This document shows, piece after piece, positions 8,907-18,041 of a stretch of 64,000 nucleotides of DNA (its first letter is position 1; each line of letters starts with the position of its first letter). The translations under genes were made by a program, and so were the position numbers. The notes below the pieces were generated by a model that did no database searches, had not been told where the DNA came from, and saw nothing but the letters and a program-made list of their open reading frames with translations. The stretch covers positions 206,227 through 270,226 of the forward strand of contig NZ_OY730251.1 of NCBI RefSeq assembly GCF_963422545.1, read 5' to 3'. This stretch comes from an uncultured Flavobacterium sp. GTDB lineage: Bacteria > Bacteroidota > Bacteroidia > Flavobacteriales > Flavobacteriaceae.

Positions 8907-9530
8907 TTATCTTTTCGAGATTTCGTCTCTAATTTTTGCTGCTTTTTCATAGTCTTCCTGAGAAACTGCCTGATCTAAAAGTTCATTTAGTTCTTGTAAG
9001 GTATGTTTAGCATAAACATCTCCTGATTGATTACTTTCTTCTTCATGACCAAAAGTTTCAGGATTCGAAAGAACATCATCAATTTCCTGAGAACCCTGAT
9101 CGGTTTCTGCAGTATTTGATTTTAAATAAATTCCGGCTTTGTCCAAAATGTTTTTATAAGTAAAAATTGGCGCATTGAATCGTAATGCCAAAGCAATTGC
9201 ATCAGATGTTCTGGCATCGATAATTTCTTCAATTTTATCTCTTTCGCAGATTAAACTAGAATAAAAAACGCCATCAACAAGTTTATGGATAATAACTTGT
9301 TTTACTACAATATCAAACCTTTCAGCGAAGTTTTTGAATAAATCGTGTGTTAATGGGCGAGGAGGTTTTATTTCTTTTTCTAAGGCAATAGCTATAGATT
9401 GTGCTTCAAAAGCACCAATAACTATTGGTAATTTTCTTTCGCCATCAACTTCATTCAAAATTAAGGCATAAGCGCCATTTTGAGTTTGACTGTATGAAAT
9501 TCCTTTTATGGATAATTTTACTAGACTCAT
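8907..9530 (-). CDS. Bifunctional nuclease (DUF151) family protein with UVR-like C-terminus
   Basis: This 207-residue protein has an N-terminal DUF151 domain: LPIVIGAFEAQSIAIALE near residue 35, then RPLTHDLF, and RTSDAIALALRFNAPIFT near residue 107. The family is called bifunctional nuclease from work on plant and bacterial members. A linker rich in acidic residues leads to a C-terminal UVR-like helix pair (LQELNELLDQAVSQEDYEKAAKIRDEI), similar to the UvrB/UvrC interaction motif. The cellular role in Flavobacterium is unknown. It lies between thyA and the etf genes on the same strand, with a terminator between it and etfA. Confidence 0.88.
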   Translation of the reverse strand: MSLVKLSIKGISYSQTQNGAYALILNEVDGERKLPIVIGAFEAQSIAIALEKEIKPPRPLTHDLFKNFAERFDIVVKQVIIHKLVDGVFYSSLICERDKIEEIIDARTSDAIALALRFNAPIFTYKNILDKAGIYLKSNTAETDQGSQEIDDVLSNPETFGHEEESNQSGDVYAKHTLQELNELLDQAVSQEDYEKAAKIRDEISKR

Positions 9531-9627
9531 ATATGTTGGTAAAAAAGGGCAATTAATGCCTCATTTTAATACTTTTTTTGATTGAAAAATAAAGGTGCAA
9601 TTTTAATCAAAAAATATGGAACAAAAA

Positions 9628-9672
9628 AGCTACCTAAAAACAAAGGTACGATTATCTTGTTTTTAGGTAGCT
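9628..9672 (-). terminator. Terminator of the etfBA operon
   Basis: A 16-bp perfect inverted repeat (AGCTACCTAAAAACAA at 9628-9643 and its complement at 9657-9672) is followed on the minus strand by a run of six T. It lies just downstream of etfA. Confidence 0.85.
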
Positions 9673-9694
9673 ATATTTTATAGAGATTTTTAAA

Positions 9695-10663
9695 TTAAGA
9701 ATGTTGAGCTTTAAAAGCCTTTAATTTCTCAATTAATTGAGGTACAATTTCGAATGCATCACCAACAACACCATAATCTGCTACTTTAAAGAAAGGAGCT
9801 TCCGGATCATTATTGATAACTACTTTTACTTTTGATGAGTTAATACCCGCAATGTGCTGAATAGCACCAGAAATTCCTATTGCAATATATAAGTTTGTTG
9901 CAACCGGTTTTCCTGTTTGCCCAACGTGTTCACTGTGAGGTCTCCATCCTAAATCAGAAACTGGTTTAGAACATGCAGTTGCAGCGCCTAATACAGAAGC
10001 TAATTCTTCTACCATTCCCCAGTTTTCAGGACCTTTTAGACCACGTCCGCCAGAAACTACGATATCAGCATCAGCAATTGAAACTTTTCCGGTTACTTTT
10101 TCTACAGATTCTACTTTTACTCCAAAATCATTGTCTCCAATTGTAGGGTTAAAGTCTTCTTCAGATGCAGATCCTGCACTTTCGAAGATTCCGTAAGAGT
10201 TTTTGGCTAAGCCAAGAACTTTTACATCAGTGTTGATTTCAGTAATATTGAAAGCTTTGTTAGAAAAAGCATTTCTTTTTACCTGAAAAGGAGATGTGCT
10301 AACAGGTAATCCAACAACATTTGAAGCAAAACCAGCATTTAAAGCTACTGCAACTAATGATGAAAGATAGATACTGTCTGTTGTAGAAGAAAGTAAAACT
10401 ACTTTTGTTCCTTCCTTTTCAGCAGCTTGTTTGATAACATCGGCGTAGGCCTTAGCTGTAAAACCTGCTAATTTATCGTTGTTTACTTTTAATACTTTAT
10501 CAACTCCGTATTTAGATAGCTCACTTACATCGCTGATGTTTACGGTTAAAGCTGTCACGGTAGTTCCTAATGTTTCTGCTACTTTTTTAGCGTAAGAAGC
10601 TAATTCAAAAGCAACTTTTTTAAATTTTCCTTCTGCAGATTCTGCATATATTAATATTGACAT
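9695..10663 (-). CDS. etfA: Electron transfer flavoprotein subunit alpha
   Basis: This 322-residue alpha subunit of the ETF heterodimer carries the FAD. The C-terminal FAD-binding region is clear: VVSGGRGLKGPENWGMVEELA near residue 205, GQTGKPVATNLYIAIGISGAIQHIAGI near residue 250, and a final NNDPEAPFF motif. ETF passes electrons from acyl-CoA dehydrogenases in fatty acid and amino acid breakdown to the quinone pool. It follows etfB after 74 bp on the same strand, and a strong hairpin terminator lies beyond its stop. The two subunits are surely co-expressed. Confidence 0.95.
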   Translation of the reverse strand: MSILIYAESAEGKFKKVAFELASYAKKVAETLGTTVTALTVNISDVSELSKYGVDKVLKVNNDKLAGFTAKAYADVIKQAAEKEGTKVVLLSSTTDSIYLSSLVAVALNAGFASNVVGLPVSTSPFQVKRNAFSNKAFNITEINTDVKVLGLAKNSYGIFESAGSASEEDFNPTIGDNDFGVKVESVEKVTGKVSIADADIVVSGGRGLKGPENWGMVEELASVLGAATACSKPVSDLGWRPHSEHVGQTGKPVATNLYIAIGISGAIQHIAGINSSKVKVVINNDPEAPFFKVADYGVVGDAFEIVPQLIEKLKAFKAQHS

Positions 10664-10737
10664 ATTTTTTTGTTTAAAAGTTTAAAGTTTCAGGTTTCAA
10701 GTTTGTAAACTGAAAACTGCGACTGAATACTTGATTA

Positions 10738-11484
10738 CTAGATTACTTTCGCTTCGTTGTGTAATAAATTGATTAACTCATCTAAATTATCAGCAGAAAC
10801 TAATTTTACAGCTGATTTTGGAGCAGGTTTTTCAAATTTTACTGCTTTTGTATTTACAGGAGCGTCAACTGGCTCAAGAATAGTAAGAGCTTTTGTTCTT
10901 GCAGTCATGATTCCTCTCATGTTTGGGATACGAAGATCTTTTTCTTCAACAAGACCTTTTTGACCACCAATAATTAAAGGTAAAGTAGTGCTTACAGTTT
11001 CTTTTCCTCCATCAATTTCACGAACCGCTTTTACATTATTTCCATCAACTGTTAAAGCAGTACAAGAATTTAAAAAGTTAGAACCTAGAATTCCTGCGAT
11101 CATTCCAGGAACCATTCCTCCGTTATAATCTAAAGATTCTTTTCCGGCAATTACTAAATCATAACCACCATTTTTAATTACTTCAGCAAGTTGTTTTGCT
11201 ACGAAAAAACCATCAGTTGGGTTTGCATTTACTCGAATAGCTTCGTTTGCACCAATAGCAAGAGCTTTACGTAAAGTAGGTTCTGTATCAGGACCACCTA
11301 CATTTACTACAGTTACAGTAGCGCCTTGTTGTTCCTGAAACCAAATTGCACGTGTAAGACCAAACTCGTCATTAGGATTAATTACAAATTGTACACCATT
11401 GGTGTCAAATTCTGAGTCACCATTGGAGAAGTTAATTTTTGAAGTAGTATCAGGTACATGGCTGATGCAAACTAATATTTTCAT
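10738..11484 (-). CDS. etfB: Electron transfer flavoprotein subunit beta
   Basis: This 248-residue beta subunit of ETF binds AMP and forms the docking face for dehydrogenases. The N-terminus MKILVCISHVPDTTSKINF, the NPNDEFGLTRAI block near residue 37 and DLVIAGKESLDYNGGMVPGMIAGILG near residue 110 are typical. The recognition-loop region QKGLVEEKDLRIPNMRGIM is near residue 175. It is the first gene of the etfBA pair. The upstream 494 bp, shared with the divergent pdhB, must hold its promoter, although I cannot pick a convincing one. Confidence 0.95.
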   Translation of the reverse strand: MKILVCISHVPDTTSKINFSNGDSEFDTNGVQFVINPNDEFGLTRAIWFQEQQGATVTVVNVGGPDTEPTLRKALAIGANEAIRVNANPTDGFFVAKQLAEVIKNGGYDLVIAGKESLDYNGGMVPGMIAGILGSNFLNSCTALTVDGNNVKAVREIDGGKETVSTTLPLIIGGQKGLVEEKDLRIPNMRGIMTARTKALTILEPVDAPVNTKAVKFEKPAPKSAVKLVSADNLDELINLLHNEAKVI

Positions 11485-11978
11485 AAGTATATATTTTTGT
11501 ATTTAATAATATGCTTTGACAAATTTAGAAATTAAAATCGGAATAATATACTATGCATGCATAATATTTTTTAAAAACTATTACGTTTTCGCAGATTATG
11601 AAATTTTGAAGCTGTTTTATAATAATTGAAAAGAGATAATGTAGTCATTTATGCTGATTCTTAGGAATTTTATAATGCGACAAGCGAGAACAATTGTTAA
11701 AATTTAGTTTGAATTATACTACAATTTCAATTGTTGCGTTTTAAAGAAAGAATTTTATGAAAATAAGAATGCAACAAATAAAGATGAATTTGTATCAAAA
11801 GTGTTTTAGGAATGAAAGAGCTGCTTTTACATCGATTTCGTAAATATCACAATAAATTTTAAAAAGTTAAAAGCAGAAGACAGAAGGAAGTTCATGTGAT
11901 TTTAAATCTAATTTATGCTTTTAAGTTATTTAAAATATTTATTTTTGCTCTTCAGAAAATTCAACATACAATATAAAT
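11485..11978. other. Divergent intergenic region etfB/pdhB
   Basis: About 490 bp separate two divergent genes and presumably contain both promoters. A 12-bp perfect palindrome (TATGCATGCATA, about 11552-11563) lies near etfB and could be an operator. A 28-codon open frame at 11758-11844 has no supporting features. I see no RNA element or repeat here. Confidence 0.4.
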
Positions 11979-12956
11979 ATGAGAACAATACAATTTAGAG
12001 AGGCCATTTGTGAAGCGATGAGCGAAGAAATGCGTCACGATGAATCCATATATTTAATGGGCGAAGAAGTTGCAGAATACAATGGAGCTTACAAAGCTTC
12101 AAAAGGAATGCTTGCTGAGTTTGGCGAAAAAAGAGTAATTGATACTCCAATTGCTGAGCTTGGTTTTACAGGAATTGCAGTAGGATCAGCTATGAACGGT
12201 TGTCGTCCTATTGTTGAGTATATGACATTCAACTTCTGTTTAGTAGGTATTGATCAAATTATAAATAATGCTGCTAAAATGCGTCAAATGACAGGAGGAC
12301 AATTTAATGTGCCTATCGTTTTTCGTGGACCAACTGCTTCTGCAGGTCAATTAGGAGCTACTCACTCTCAAGCTTTAGAAAACTGGTTTGCTAATACTCC
12401 GGGTCTTAAAGTTGTTGTACCTTCAACACCTTATGATGCAAAAGGACTTTTAAAATCTGCAATTCGTGATAACGATCCTGTAATTTTTATGGAGTCTGAG
12501 CAAATGTATGGTGATAAAGGTGAAGTGCCAGACGGAGAATACACAATTCCGTTAGGAGTTGCAGATGTTAAACGTGAAGGAAAAGATGTTACAATTGTTT
12601 CTTTCGGAAAAATCATTAAAGAAGCTTTTATTGCTGCTGATGAATTAGCAAAAGAAGGAATTTCATGTGAAATTATCGATTTAAGAACAGTTCGTCCAAT
12701 GGATAAAGATACTATTCTTGCCTCTGTTAAAAAGACAAACCGTTTAGTAATTTTAGAAGAAGCCTGGCCATTTGCAAGTGTTTCATCTGAAATAACATAT
12801 ATTGTTCAGGAACAAGCTTTTGATTTTCTTGACGCGCCAATTCAACGTATTACAACTGCTGATACACCAGCACCTTACTCTCCTGTTTTACTAAAAGATT
12901 GGTTGCCTAATGCAGCTGATGTAGTAAAAGCAGTAAAGAAAGTAATGTACAAATAG
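11979..12956 (+). CDS. pdhB: Pyruvate dehydrogenase E1 component subunit beta
   Basis: This 325-residue protein is the beta chain of the thiamine-diphosphate-dependent E1 of pyruvate dehydrogenase, which decarboxylates pyruvate and feeds acetyl groups to E2. The pattern is typical: TIQFREAICEAMSEEM at the start, GEEVAEYNGAYKASKGM with the thiamine-interacting Glu near residue 28, DTPIAELGFTGIAVGSAM, GPTASAGQLGATHSQ and SEQMYGDKGEVP. In Flavobacteria the beta subunit is often encoded apart from the alpha subunit and E2, and here neither is adjacent. It has its own terminator directly after the stop. Confidence 0.93.
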   Translation: MRTIQFREAICEAMSEEMRHDESIYLMGEEVAEYNGAYKASKGMLAEFGEKRVIDTPIAELGFTGIAVGSAMNGCRPIVEYMTFNFCLVGIDQIINNAAKMRQMTGGQFNVPIVFRGPTASAGQLGATHSQALENWFANTPGLKVVVPSTPYDAKGLLKSAIRDNDPVIFMESEQMYGDKGEVPDGEYTIPLGVADVKREGKDVTIVSFGKIIKEAFIAADELAKEGISCEIIDLRTVRPMDKDTILASVKKTNRLVILEEAWPFASVSSEITYIVQEQAFDFLDAPIQRITTADTPAPYSPVLLKDWLPNAADVVKAVKKVMYK

Positions 12957-12975
12957 TCAATTAAACAATACTCTT

Positions 12976-13016
12976 AAAACTTCATCAGGCATGTTAATTG
13001 ATGAAGTTTTTTTTTT
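12976..13016 (+). terminator. Terminator after pdhB
   Basis: A 12-bp stem (AAAACTTCATCA with TGATGAAGTTTT) and an 11-base loop are followed by a T-run extending to 13016. It lies between pdhB and the DUF5686 gene, whose true ATG is just past it. Confidence 0.9.
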
Positions 13017-13024
13017 GCCGGATT

Positions 13025-15526
13025 ATGAAAAGAATAATTTTACTCAGCCTGTTTTTTGTATTTGCACTTGCGAATATTGCTACTGCACAAACTAAAGTGA
13101 GCGGAATTGTTTTGGATAAATCCAATCAGCCCGTTCCGTTTGCCAATGTTGTTTTTAAAGGATCAAATACAGGAATAGTTTCTAATGAAGATGGACGTTT
13201 TTATCTGGAATCGCCAAATACTTATACCACTTTATTAGTTACTTCTGCCGGATTTTCTGATCAGGAAGTTCCTTTAGAAAAAGCAGTAAATTATGATTTT
13301 AAAATTGTTCTGAGAGAAGCCGAAGTGCTGAATGAAGTTGTAATTTACACCGGAAAAACATCAAAAAAGAACAATCCTGCACTGGATATTTTGAGAAAAA
13401 TATGGGAAAGAAAACGTAAAAACGGTCTTTATCAATTCAATCAATATCAAATGCAAAAGTACGAGAAAGTTGAATTTGATATGAATACAATCGACAGTGC
13501 TTTTATGAAGAACAAAATCTTCAAAGGAATGGAGTTTGTATTTAAGCATGTGGATACATCAGAGGTTACCGGAAAAACGTATTTGCCAATTTTTATTAAT
13601 GAATCGGTTTACGATGTTTACGGCGATAACAAATTAAAGAAAGTAAAAGAGAACATAACCGGGAATAAAATGTCTGGTTTTAATGGAAATCAGCAAATTC
13701 TTTCATTTGTAAAAGATCTTTATACAGAGTATAATATTTATGATAATCACCTTAAGTTTTTTGATAAGAGTTTTACAAGCCCGCTTTCAAGAACCGGAAT
13801 TGACGTCTATAATTATGTTTTAAAAGACAGCGCATTTATAGACAAAAAATGGTGTTATAATATTGTTTTTTATCCAAGACGTAAAAACGAATTAACCTTT
13901 AAGGGAGATTTTTGGGTAAACGATTCTACTTTTGCCATCAAGAAAATTAATATGGGCGTGACTAAAAGTGCCAATATTAACTGGGTAAAAGATATTTATA
14001 TCGAACAGGAATTTGAGGTAGAAAATGATTCTGTTTTTCTGTTAACCCGTGATTATATGATGTCTGATTTTGCTTTAAATAAAAAAGAAAATTCAAAAGG
14101 TGTTTACGGAAAACGAACAACTTTATACCGAAATCATACATTCAATGTTCAAAAACCGGAAAAGTTTTATAAAGAAGAAGTCAATTTTATTGATAACGCT
14201 GTTTATGATCGGCCACCTGAATTTTGGGAAGAAAATCGTTTTGAGAAATTAAATAAAGACGAAGCCGGCATTTATAAAATGCTTGATACACTGCAGACGG
14301 TAAGGCGATTTAAGCAGTTGTATAATCTTGTCTCCATTCTGGGAAGTGGTTATGTCGGGTTTAAAAACTTTGATTATGGACCAATTTTCTCCACATTTGG
14401 CTATAATCAAGTCGAAGGTGTAAGAATTAGGGTAGGAGGACGAACTTATTTCGGGCCAAACGACCCATGGCGTATACAAGCTTATACTGCTTATGGATTT
14501 AATGATAATAAATTTAAATATGGAGTTTCAGGAAAATGGATGCTCGATAAGAAAAAGCGATTCATTATTTCTGGAGGAAACAGGCGGGACGTCGAACAGA
14601 TTGGTGCCAGCTTAACCACAACAAATGATATTTTAGGCCGAAGTTTTGCTTCTTCAGCCTTGTTTACAACTGGAAGTAACGGAAAATTAACAAACATTAA
14701 TTTGAGTAACATTTCAGTTGAAATGGAACCGATGAAAAATTTTGTTGTTCAGGCAGGTCTGTCATATAGAACTTTAGAGTCTGCTTCTCCTACTTTTAGT
14801 TTAGATTATTATACCACTTTGCCAAGTCCTTCAAATCCTGCGGGTGTTGTTGCAAGTAAAGTGACACAATCTGAAGCTAATATTCAGTTTGAGTTTATGC
14901 CAAATCGCAAAACTATTGGTTTTGGAGTAGAGCGTAATACTGTAGATAGTCCTTTTAGTCATTTCTTTGTAAACTTTAGTTATGGACTTAAAGGAGTTCT
15001 TAACAGTGATTTTGCTTACGAAAAAATTCAAGTTTTTTATAAACAACCAATTATTATAGGAGCTTTAGGAAGATCAAATATTATTCTTGAAACCGGAAAA
15101 ACCTTTGGTACAATTCCGTTAGGATTAATGAGCGTAATTCCCGGAAACCAGACTTATTTTACAATTGAAAATACGTTTAGTAACTTAAATTTTTACGAGT
15201 TCATAACAGATCAGTATACAACTTTGCAATGGAATCATGATTTTGGAGGAAGGTTATTTGCCAGAATTCCATTTATGAGAAAACTAAACTGGAGAGAATT
15301 TGTAGGTGTAAAAGCAGTTCACGGAACCATTTCAGACGCTAATAGAGCAATAAATGCTTCGGCTCAACCTTACAATGCACCAGAGAATGTATATTGGGAA
15401 TATAATGCCGGAATTGGAAATATCTTTAAAGTATTTCGAATTGATTTCTCCTGGAGAGGAAGTTATTTAAATGATCCAGGTGCCAATAAATTTGCAGTAA
15501 AAGGATCTTTTGGATTTTATTTCTAA
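13025..15526 (+). CDS. DUF5686 family outer membrane protein with carboxypeptidase-like regulatory domain
   Basis: The protein is about 833 residues long. A signal peptide (MKRIILLSLFFVFALANIATAQ) is followed by a CarboxypepD-regulatory-like beta sandwich (VSGIVLDKSNQPVPFANVVF through the early 100s). The remainder matches the large DUF5686 family of Bacteroidota, ending as a predicted barrel with a terminal aromatic (GSFGFYF). Function is unknown; the layout suggests an outer membrane protein. I use ATG 13025 instead of 12998, because the latter lies inside the terminator hairpin of pdhB and adds residues before a clean signal peptide. No operon partner is evident. Confidence 0.88.
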   Translation: MKRIILLSLFFVFALANIATAQTKVSGIVLDKSNQPVPFANVVFKGSNTGIVSNEDGRFYLESPNTYTTLLVTSAGFSDQEVPLEKAVNYDFKIVLREAEVLNEVVIYTGKTSKKNNPALDILRKIWERKRKNGLYQFNQYQMQKYEKVEFDMNTIDSAFMKNKIFKGMEFVFKHVDTSEVTGKTYLPIFINESVYDVYGDNKLKKVKENITGNKMSGFNGNQQILSFVKDLYTEYNIYDNHLKFFDKSFTSPLSRTGIDVYNYVLKDSAFIDKKWCYNIVFYPRRKNELTFKGDFWVNDSTFAIKKINMGVTKSANINWVKDIYIEQEFEVENDSVFLLTRDYMMSDFALNKKENSKGVYGKRTTLYRNHTFNVQKPEKFYKEEVNFIDNAVYDRPPEFWEENRFEKLNKDEAGIYKMLDTLQTVRRFKQLYNLVSILGSGYVGFKNFDYGPIFSTFGYNQVEGVRIRVGGRTYFGPNDPWRIQAYTAYGFNDNKFKYGVSGKWMLDKKKRFIISGGNRRDVEQIGASLTTTNDILGRSFASSALFTTGSNGKLTNINLSNISVEMEPMKNFVVQAGLSYRTLESASPTFSLDYYTTLPSPSNPAGVVASKVTQSEANIQFEFMPNRKTIGFGVERNTVDSPFSHFFVNFSYGLKGVLNSDFAYEKIQVFYKQPIIIGALGRSNIILETGKTFGTIPLGLMSVIPGNQTYFTIENTFSNLNFYEFITDQYTTLQWNHDFGGRLFARIPFMRKLNWREFVGVKAVHGTISDANRAINASAQPYNAPENVYWEYNAGIGNIFKVFRIDFSWRGSYLNDPGANKFAVKGSFGFYF

Positions 15527-15577
15527 CCATCATTTAGATTCTTCGCTTTCATAATTATAATTAACAAATAATATTTT

Positions 15578-16630
15578 ATGAGTGAAAACCAAGTGGGTAA
15601 TAAAATGAGCTGGGCAACTAATCTAAGAGTTGTAGCAACGATTAGTGTAATTCTTGTACATGTAACAGCAGAGATTTTATATCAATATGGTTATGTCTCA
15701 AATTTTGTTTGGTGGACAGGGAATGTTTATGATAGTTTTGTGCGTTTTTGTGTGCCTGTATTTGTGATGTTAACAGGAGTATTGATGTTAAGCAGAACAT
15801 ACGAATTAAGCGAATTCCTTAAAAAAAGATTTTCACGAATAGTTTTACCTTTCTTATTTTGGAGTTTTGTTTATGCAATGTTTGCACTAAACGATAATAT
15901 TTCTGCAGGTCATGAAATGTCTTTTGGGGAAATTATTGAATGGGTAGTCCATCTATTACTAAATGGCAGTTCATATCATCTCTGGTATGTTTATATGATT
16001 ATTGGAATATATCTATTTGTGCCAATCATAAGTAAATGGATTCAAAATGCTACGGAAAAAGAGATTTTATATTTTATATTTATATGGATATTCACGCTAT
16101 TTATTAATCAGCCAGTTTTATGTAGATTCAGAATTAATATTGATTTAACATATTTTTCGGGGTTTATAGGATATTTGGTTTTAGGATATTATTTGTCAAT
16201 TAAATCTTTTTCGTTTCCTAAAAGAATAATTAATGTGGCCGCAGTATTTTTGGTGCTTATTGGAGTAAGTATTACAATATTTGGGACTTATTTTTTATCC
16301 CACGATAACAATAGTTTTGAAGAGTATTTTTATAATTATAATACTCTAAATATTTTGATGGTTTCAGTTGGTCTTTTTCTTTTTTTTAAGAATCTTGAGA
16401 TCACTAATTCTGTAGTAGTACAAATCAGTAATTTTATCAGTAAATATAGTTATGGAATTTATTTGGTCCACGTTTTGATTTTACGATTCATGTGGGCAAT
16501 TAAAATAGATTATGATTTTATAAATCCTGTATTTGCAATTCCCTTAGTAACTTTAATTTGTCTATTGATTTCTACTGTGATTATATATGTTATTAATAAA
16601 TTACCTTATGGTAAATATATATCAGGGTAA
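15578..16630 (+). CDS. Acyltransferase family 3 (OatA/WecH-like) membrane protein
   Basis: This 350-residue integral membrane protein has about ten hydrophobic helices and belongs to the acyltransferase-3 family, whose members O-acetylate sugars of the cell surface. The N-terminus (SWATNLRVVATISVILVHVTAEI) holds the conserved R and the active-site His of the family's first helix. An FCVPVFVMLTGVLML motif follows near residue 60, and RFSRIVLPFLFWSFVYAMF near residue 87. The substrate is unknown. Its lysine- and isoleucine-rich, AT-rich coding style suggests a variable surface function, and it is not linked to its neighbours. Confidence 0.85.
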   Translation: MSENQVGNKMSWATNLRVVATISVILVHVTAEILYQYGYVSNFVWWTGNVYDSFVRFCVPVFVMLTGVLMLSRTYELSEFLKKRFSRIVLPFLFWSFVYAMFALNDNISAGHEMSFGEIIEWVVHLLLNGSSYHLWYVYMIIGIYLFVPIISKWIQNATEKEILYFIFIWIFTLFINQPVLCRFRINIDLTYFSGFIGYLVLGYYLSIKSFSFPKRIINVAAVFLVLIGVSITIFGTYFLSHDNNSFEEYFYNYNTLNILMVSVGLFLFFKNLEITNSVVVQISNFISKYSYGIYLVHVLILRFMWAIKIDYDFINPVFAIPLVTLICLLISTVIIYVINKLPYGKYISG

Positions 16631-16687
16631 AATGATTTTAGAAATAGGATACAAAAGTTGTTTAGTAAGAGTTAAAAGTTTATCATC

Positions 16688-17287
16688 ATGCAAGAAGCTA
16701 TAGATTTTCTGTCAACCAAAAATCCAATATTTCAGGAAATCATCGAGAAATACGGATTACCGCCAATCCCGAAACGTCCACAAGGTTTCGAAACTTTAGT
16801 ATTACTAATTCTTGAACAGCAGGTTTCTATAGATTCAGCGAAAGCCACATTCTTAAAAATCAAAGCCTATACAACTTGTAATCCTGAGAATATGTCGATT
16901 TTATCGGATGAAGAATTTAGAAATCTTGGAGTAAGTCGTCAAAAAACAAAATACATCAAAATTCTTGCTGAAGCAGTTTTAAACAAAGAATTAGATATTG
17001 AAAGTCTGGCTGCAAAATCGGCAGAACAAGTTCGGGAGGAACTCATTAAATTAAAAGGAATCGGAAATTGGACGATTGATATTTATTTGATGTTCTGCCT
17101 TCAAGAACCGGATTTGATTCCGTTAGGAGATATTGCAGTGGTAAATACAATCAAAGAATTACTGGATATTCACGACAAACAAGAAATGGAAAATCATGCT
17201 AAACAATGGAGTCCATATCGATCTTATGCAACATATTTACTTTGGCATTATTACTTAAATAAGCGAAACAGGAAAATTACATATTAA
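16688..17287 (+). CDS. DNA-3-methyladenine glycosylase (AlkA-like, HhH-GPD)
   Basis: This 199-residue protein is a helix-hairpin-helix base-excision glycosylase. The HhH motif LIKLKGIGNWTIDIYLMF near residue 123 is followed by the Pro/Asp loop LIPLGDIAVVNTIKEL, where the Asp of GD is the expected catalytic residue. An upstream block VLLILEQQVSIDSAKATFLKI matches the structural core of AlkA/MAG enzymes. It lacks the N-terminal AlkA extension and the Ada regulatory domain. It should remove alkylated purines from DNA in the cytoplasm. It lies directly ahead of ppa, with about 110 bp between, without obvious co-regulation. Confidence 0.87.
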   Translation: MQEAIDFLSTKNPIFQEIIEKYGLPPIPKRPQGFETLVLLILEQQVSIDSAKATFLKIKAYTTCNPENMSILSDEEFRNLGVSRQKTKYIKILAEAVLNKELDIESLAAKSAEQVREELIKLKGIGNWTIDIYLMFCLQEPDLIPLGDIAVVNTIKELLDIHDKQEMENHAKQWSPYRSYATYLLWHYYLNKRNRKITY

Positions 17288-17397
17288 CTGTTTGTTATTT
17301 AAAAGAAAAGTACGTAGATTAATGGAGTTTTTTATTGTGAAAAAGGATTCTTTAGTTACTTTTGCAATCGAATTTATAGAAATAATAAAAAACGAAA

Positions 17398-17928
17398 ATG
17401 ACCGCAGACAAACTAACAACTTTCGATGTATTAATCGAAATACCAAGAGGAAGCAGAAATAAATATGAGTACGATTTTGAAATCAAAAGAATGCGTTTCG
17501 ACAGAATGTTATTCTCTTCAATGATGTACCCTGCAGATTATGGATTTATTCCTGAAACTTTAGCTCTTGATGGTGATCCTCTTGATGTATTGGTTTTGGT
17601 AAACGAACCAACTTTTCCCGGATGTGTTATGGAAGTAAAACCAATTGGTGTTTTCCATATGGCAGATGATAAAGGACCAGACGAAAAAATTATTTGTGTA
17701 CCGGTTTCTGATCCAATCTGGAATTCATTAACTGACCTTTCAGATATGAACCCACACTTAGTAAAAGAAATCGAGCACTTCTTCCAGGTTTATAAAGATC
17801 TTGAAAATAAAAAAGTAGATGTAGAAGGATGGGGAGACGTAAACGAAGCATTTGAGATTATTGCTGAGTGTACTAAGCGTTTTAACGATATTGAAAACAA
17901 ACCAGAAGGATTATTTAGTATTAAGTAA
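17398..17928 (+). CDS. ppa: Soluble inorganic pyrophosphatase
   Basis: This 176-residue family I pyrophosphatase hydrolyses cytoplasmic diphosphate made by biosynthesis. The active-site signature is clear: DGDPLDVLVLVNEP near residue 60, preceded by IEIPRGSRNKYEYD and MMYPADYGFIPETLA, and followed by KPIGVFHMADDKGPDEKIICV. The length fits the bacterial enzyme. Its terminator lies between it and the membrane pyrophosphatase. The side-by-side placement of a soluble and an ion-pumping pyrophosphatase is notable: both act on the same substrate but only the second conserves energy. Confidence 0.95.
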   Translation: MTADKLTTFDVLIEIPRGSRNKYEYDFEIKRMRFDRMLFSSMMYPADYGFIPETLALDGDPLDVLVLVNEPTFPGCVMEVKPIGVFHMADDKGPDEKIICVPVSDPIWNSLTDLSDMNPHLVKEIEHFFQVYKDLENKKVDVEGWGDVNEAFEIIAECTKRFNDIENKPEGLFSIK

Positions 17929-17948
17929 TTTTTACCGTATTCTATTAT

Positions 17949-17986
17949 AAAAAAAGCAATACTACCGTTAGGAGTATTGCTTTTTT
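17949..17986 (+). terminator. Terminator after ppa
   Basis: An A-run and stem GCAATACT pair with AGTATTGC and T-run around a 9-base loop. It sits 20 bp after the ppa stop. Confidence 0.88.
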
Positions 17987-18041
17987 GTTTAAATTCGTTT
18001 TAGTTAGATTATTGACTATTAACCAAAACCATTACTATATT

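Noticed and set aside
11758..11844. 28-codon open frame between etfB and pdhB as a leader peptide
   Set aside because: No following terminator, no residue bias and too far from pdhB.
17985..18041. Longer start for the membrane pyrophosphatase
   Set aside because: The extension begins inside the ppa terminator; ATG 18042 precedes a proper first membrane helix.
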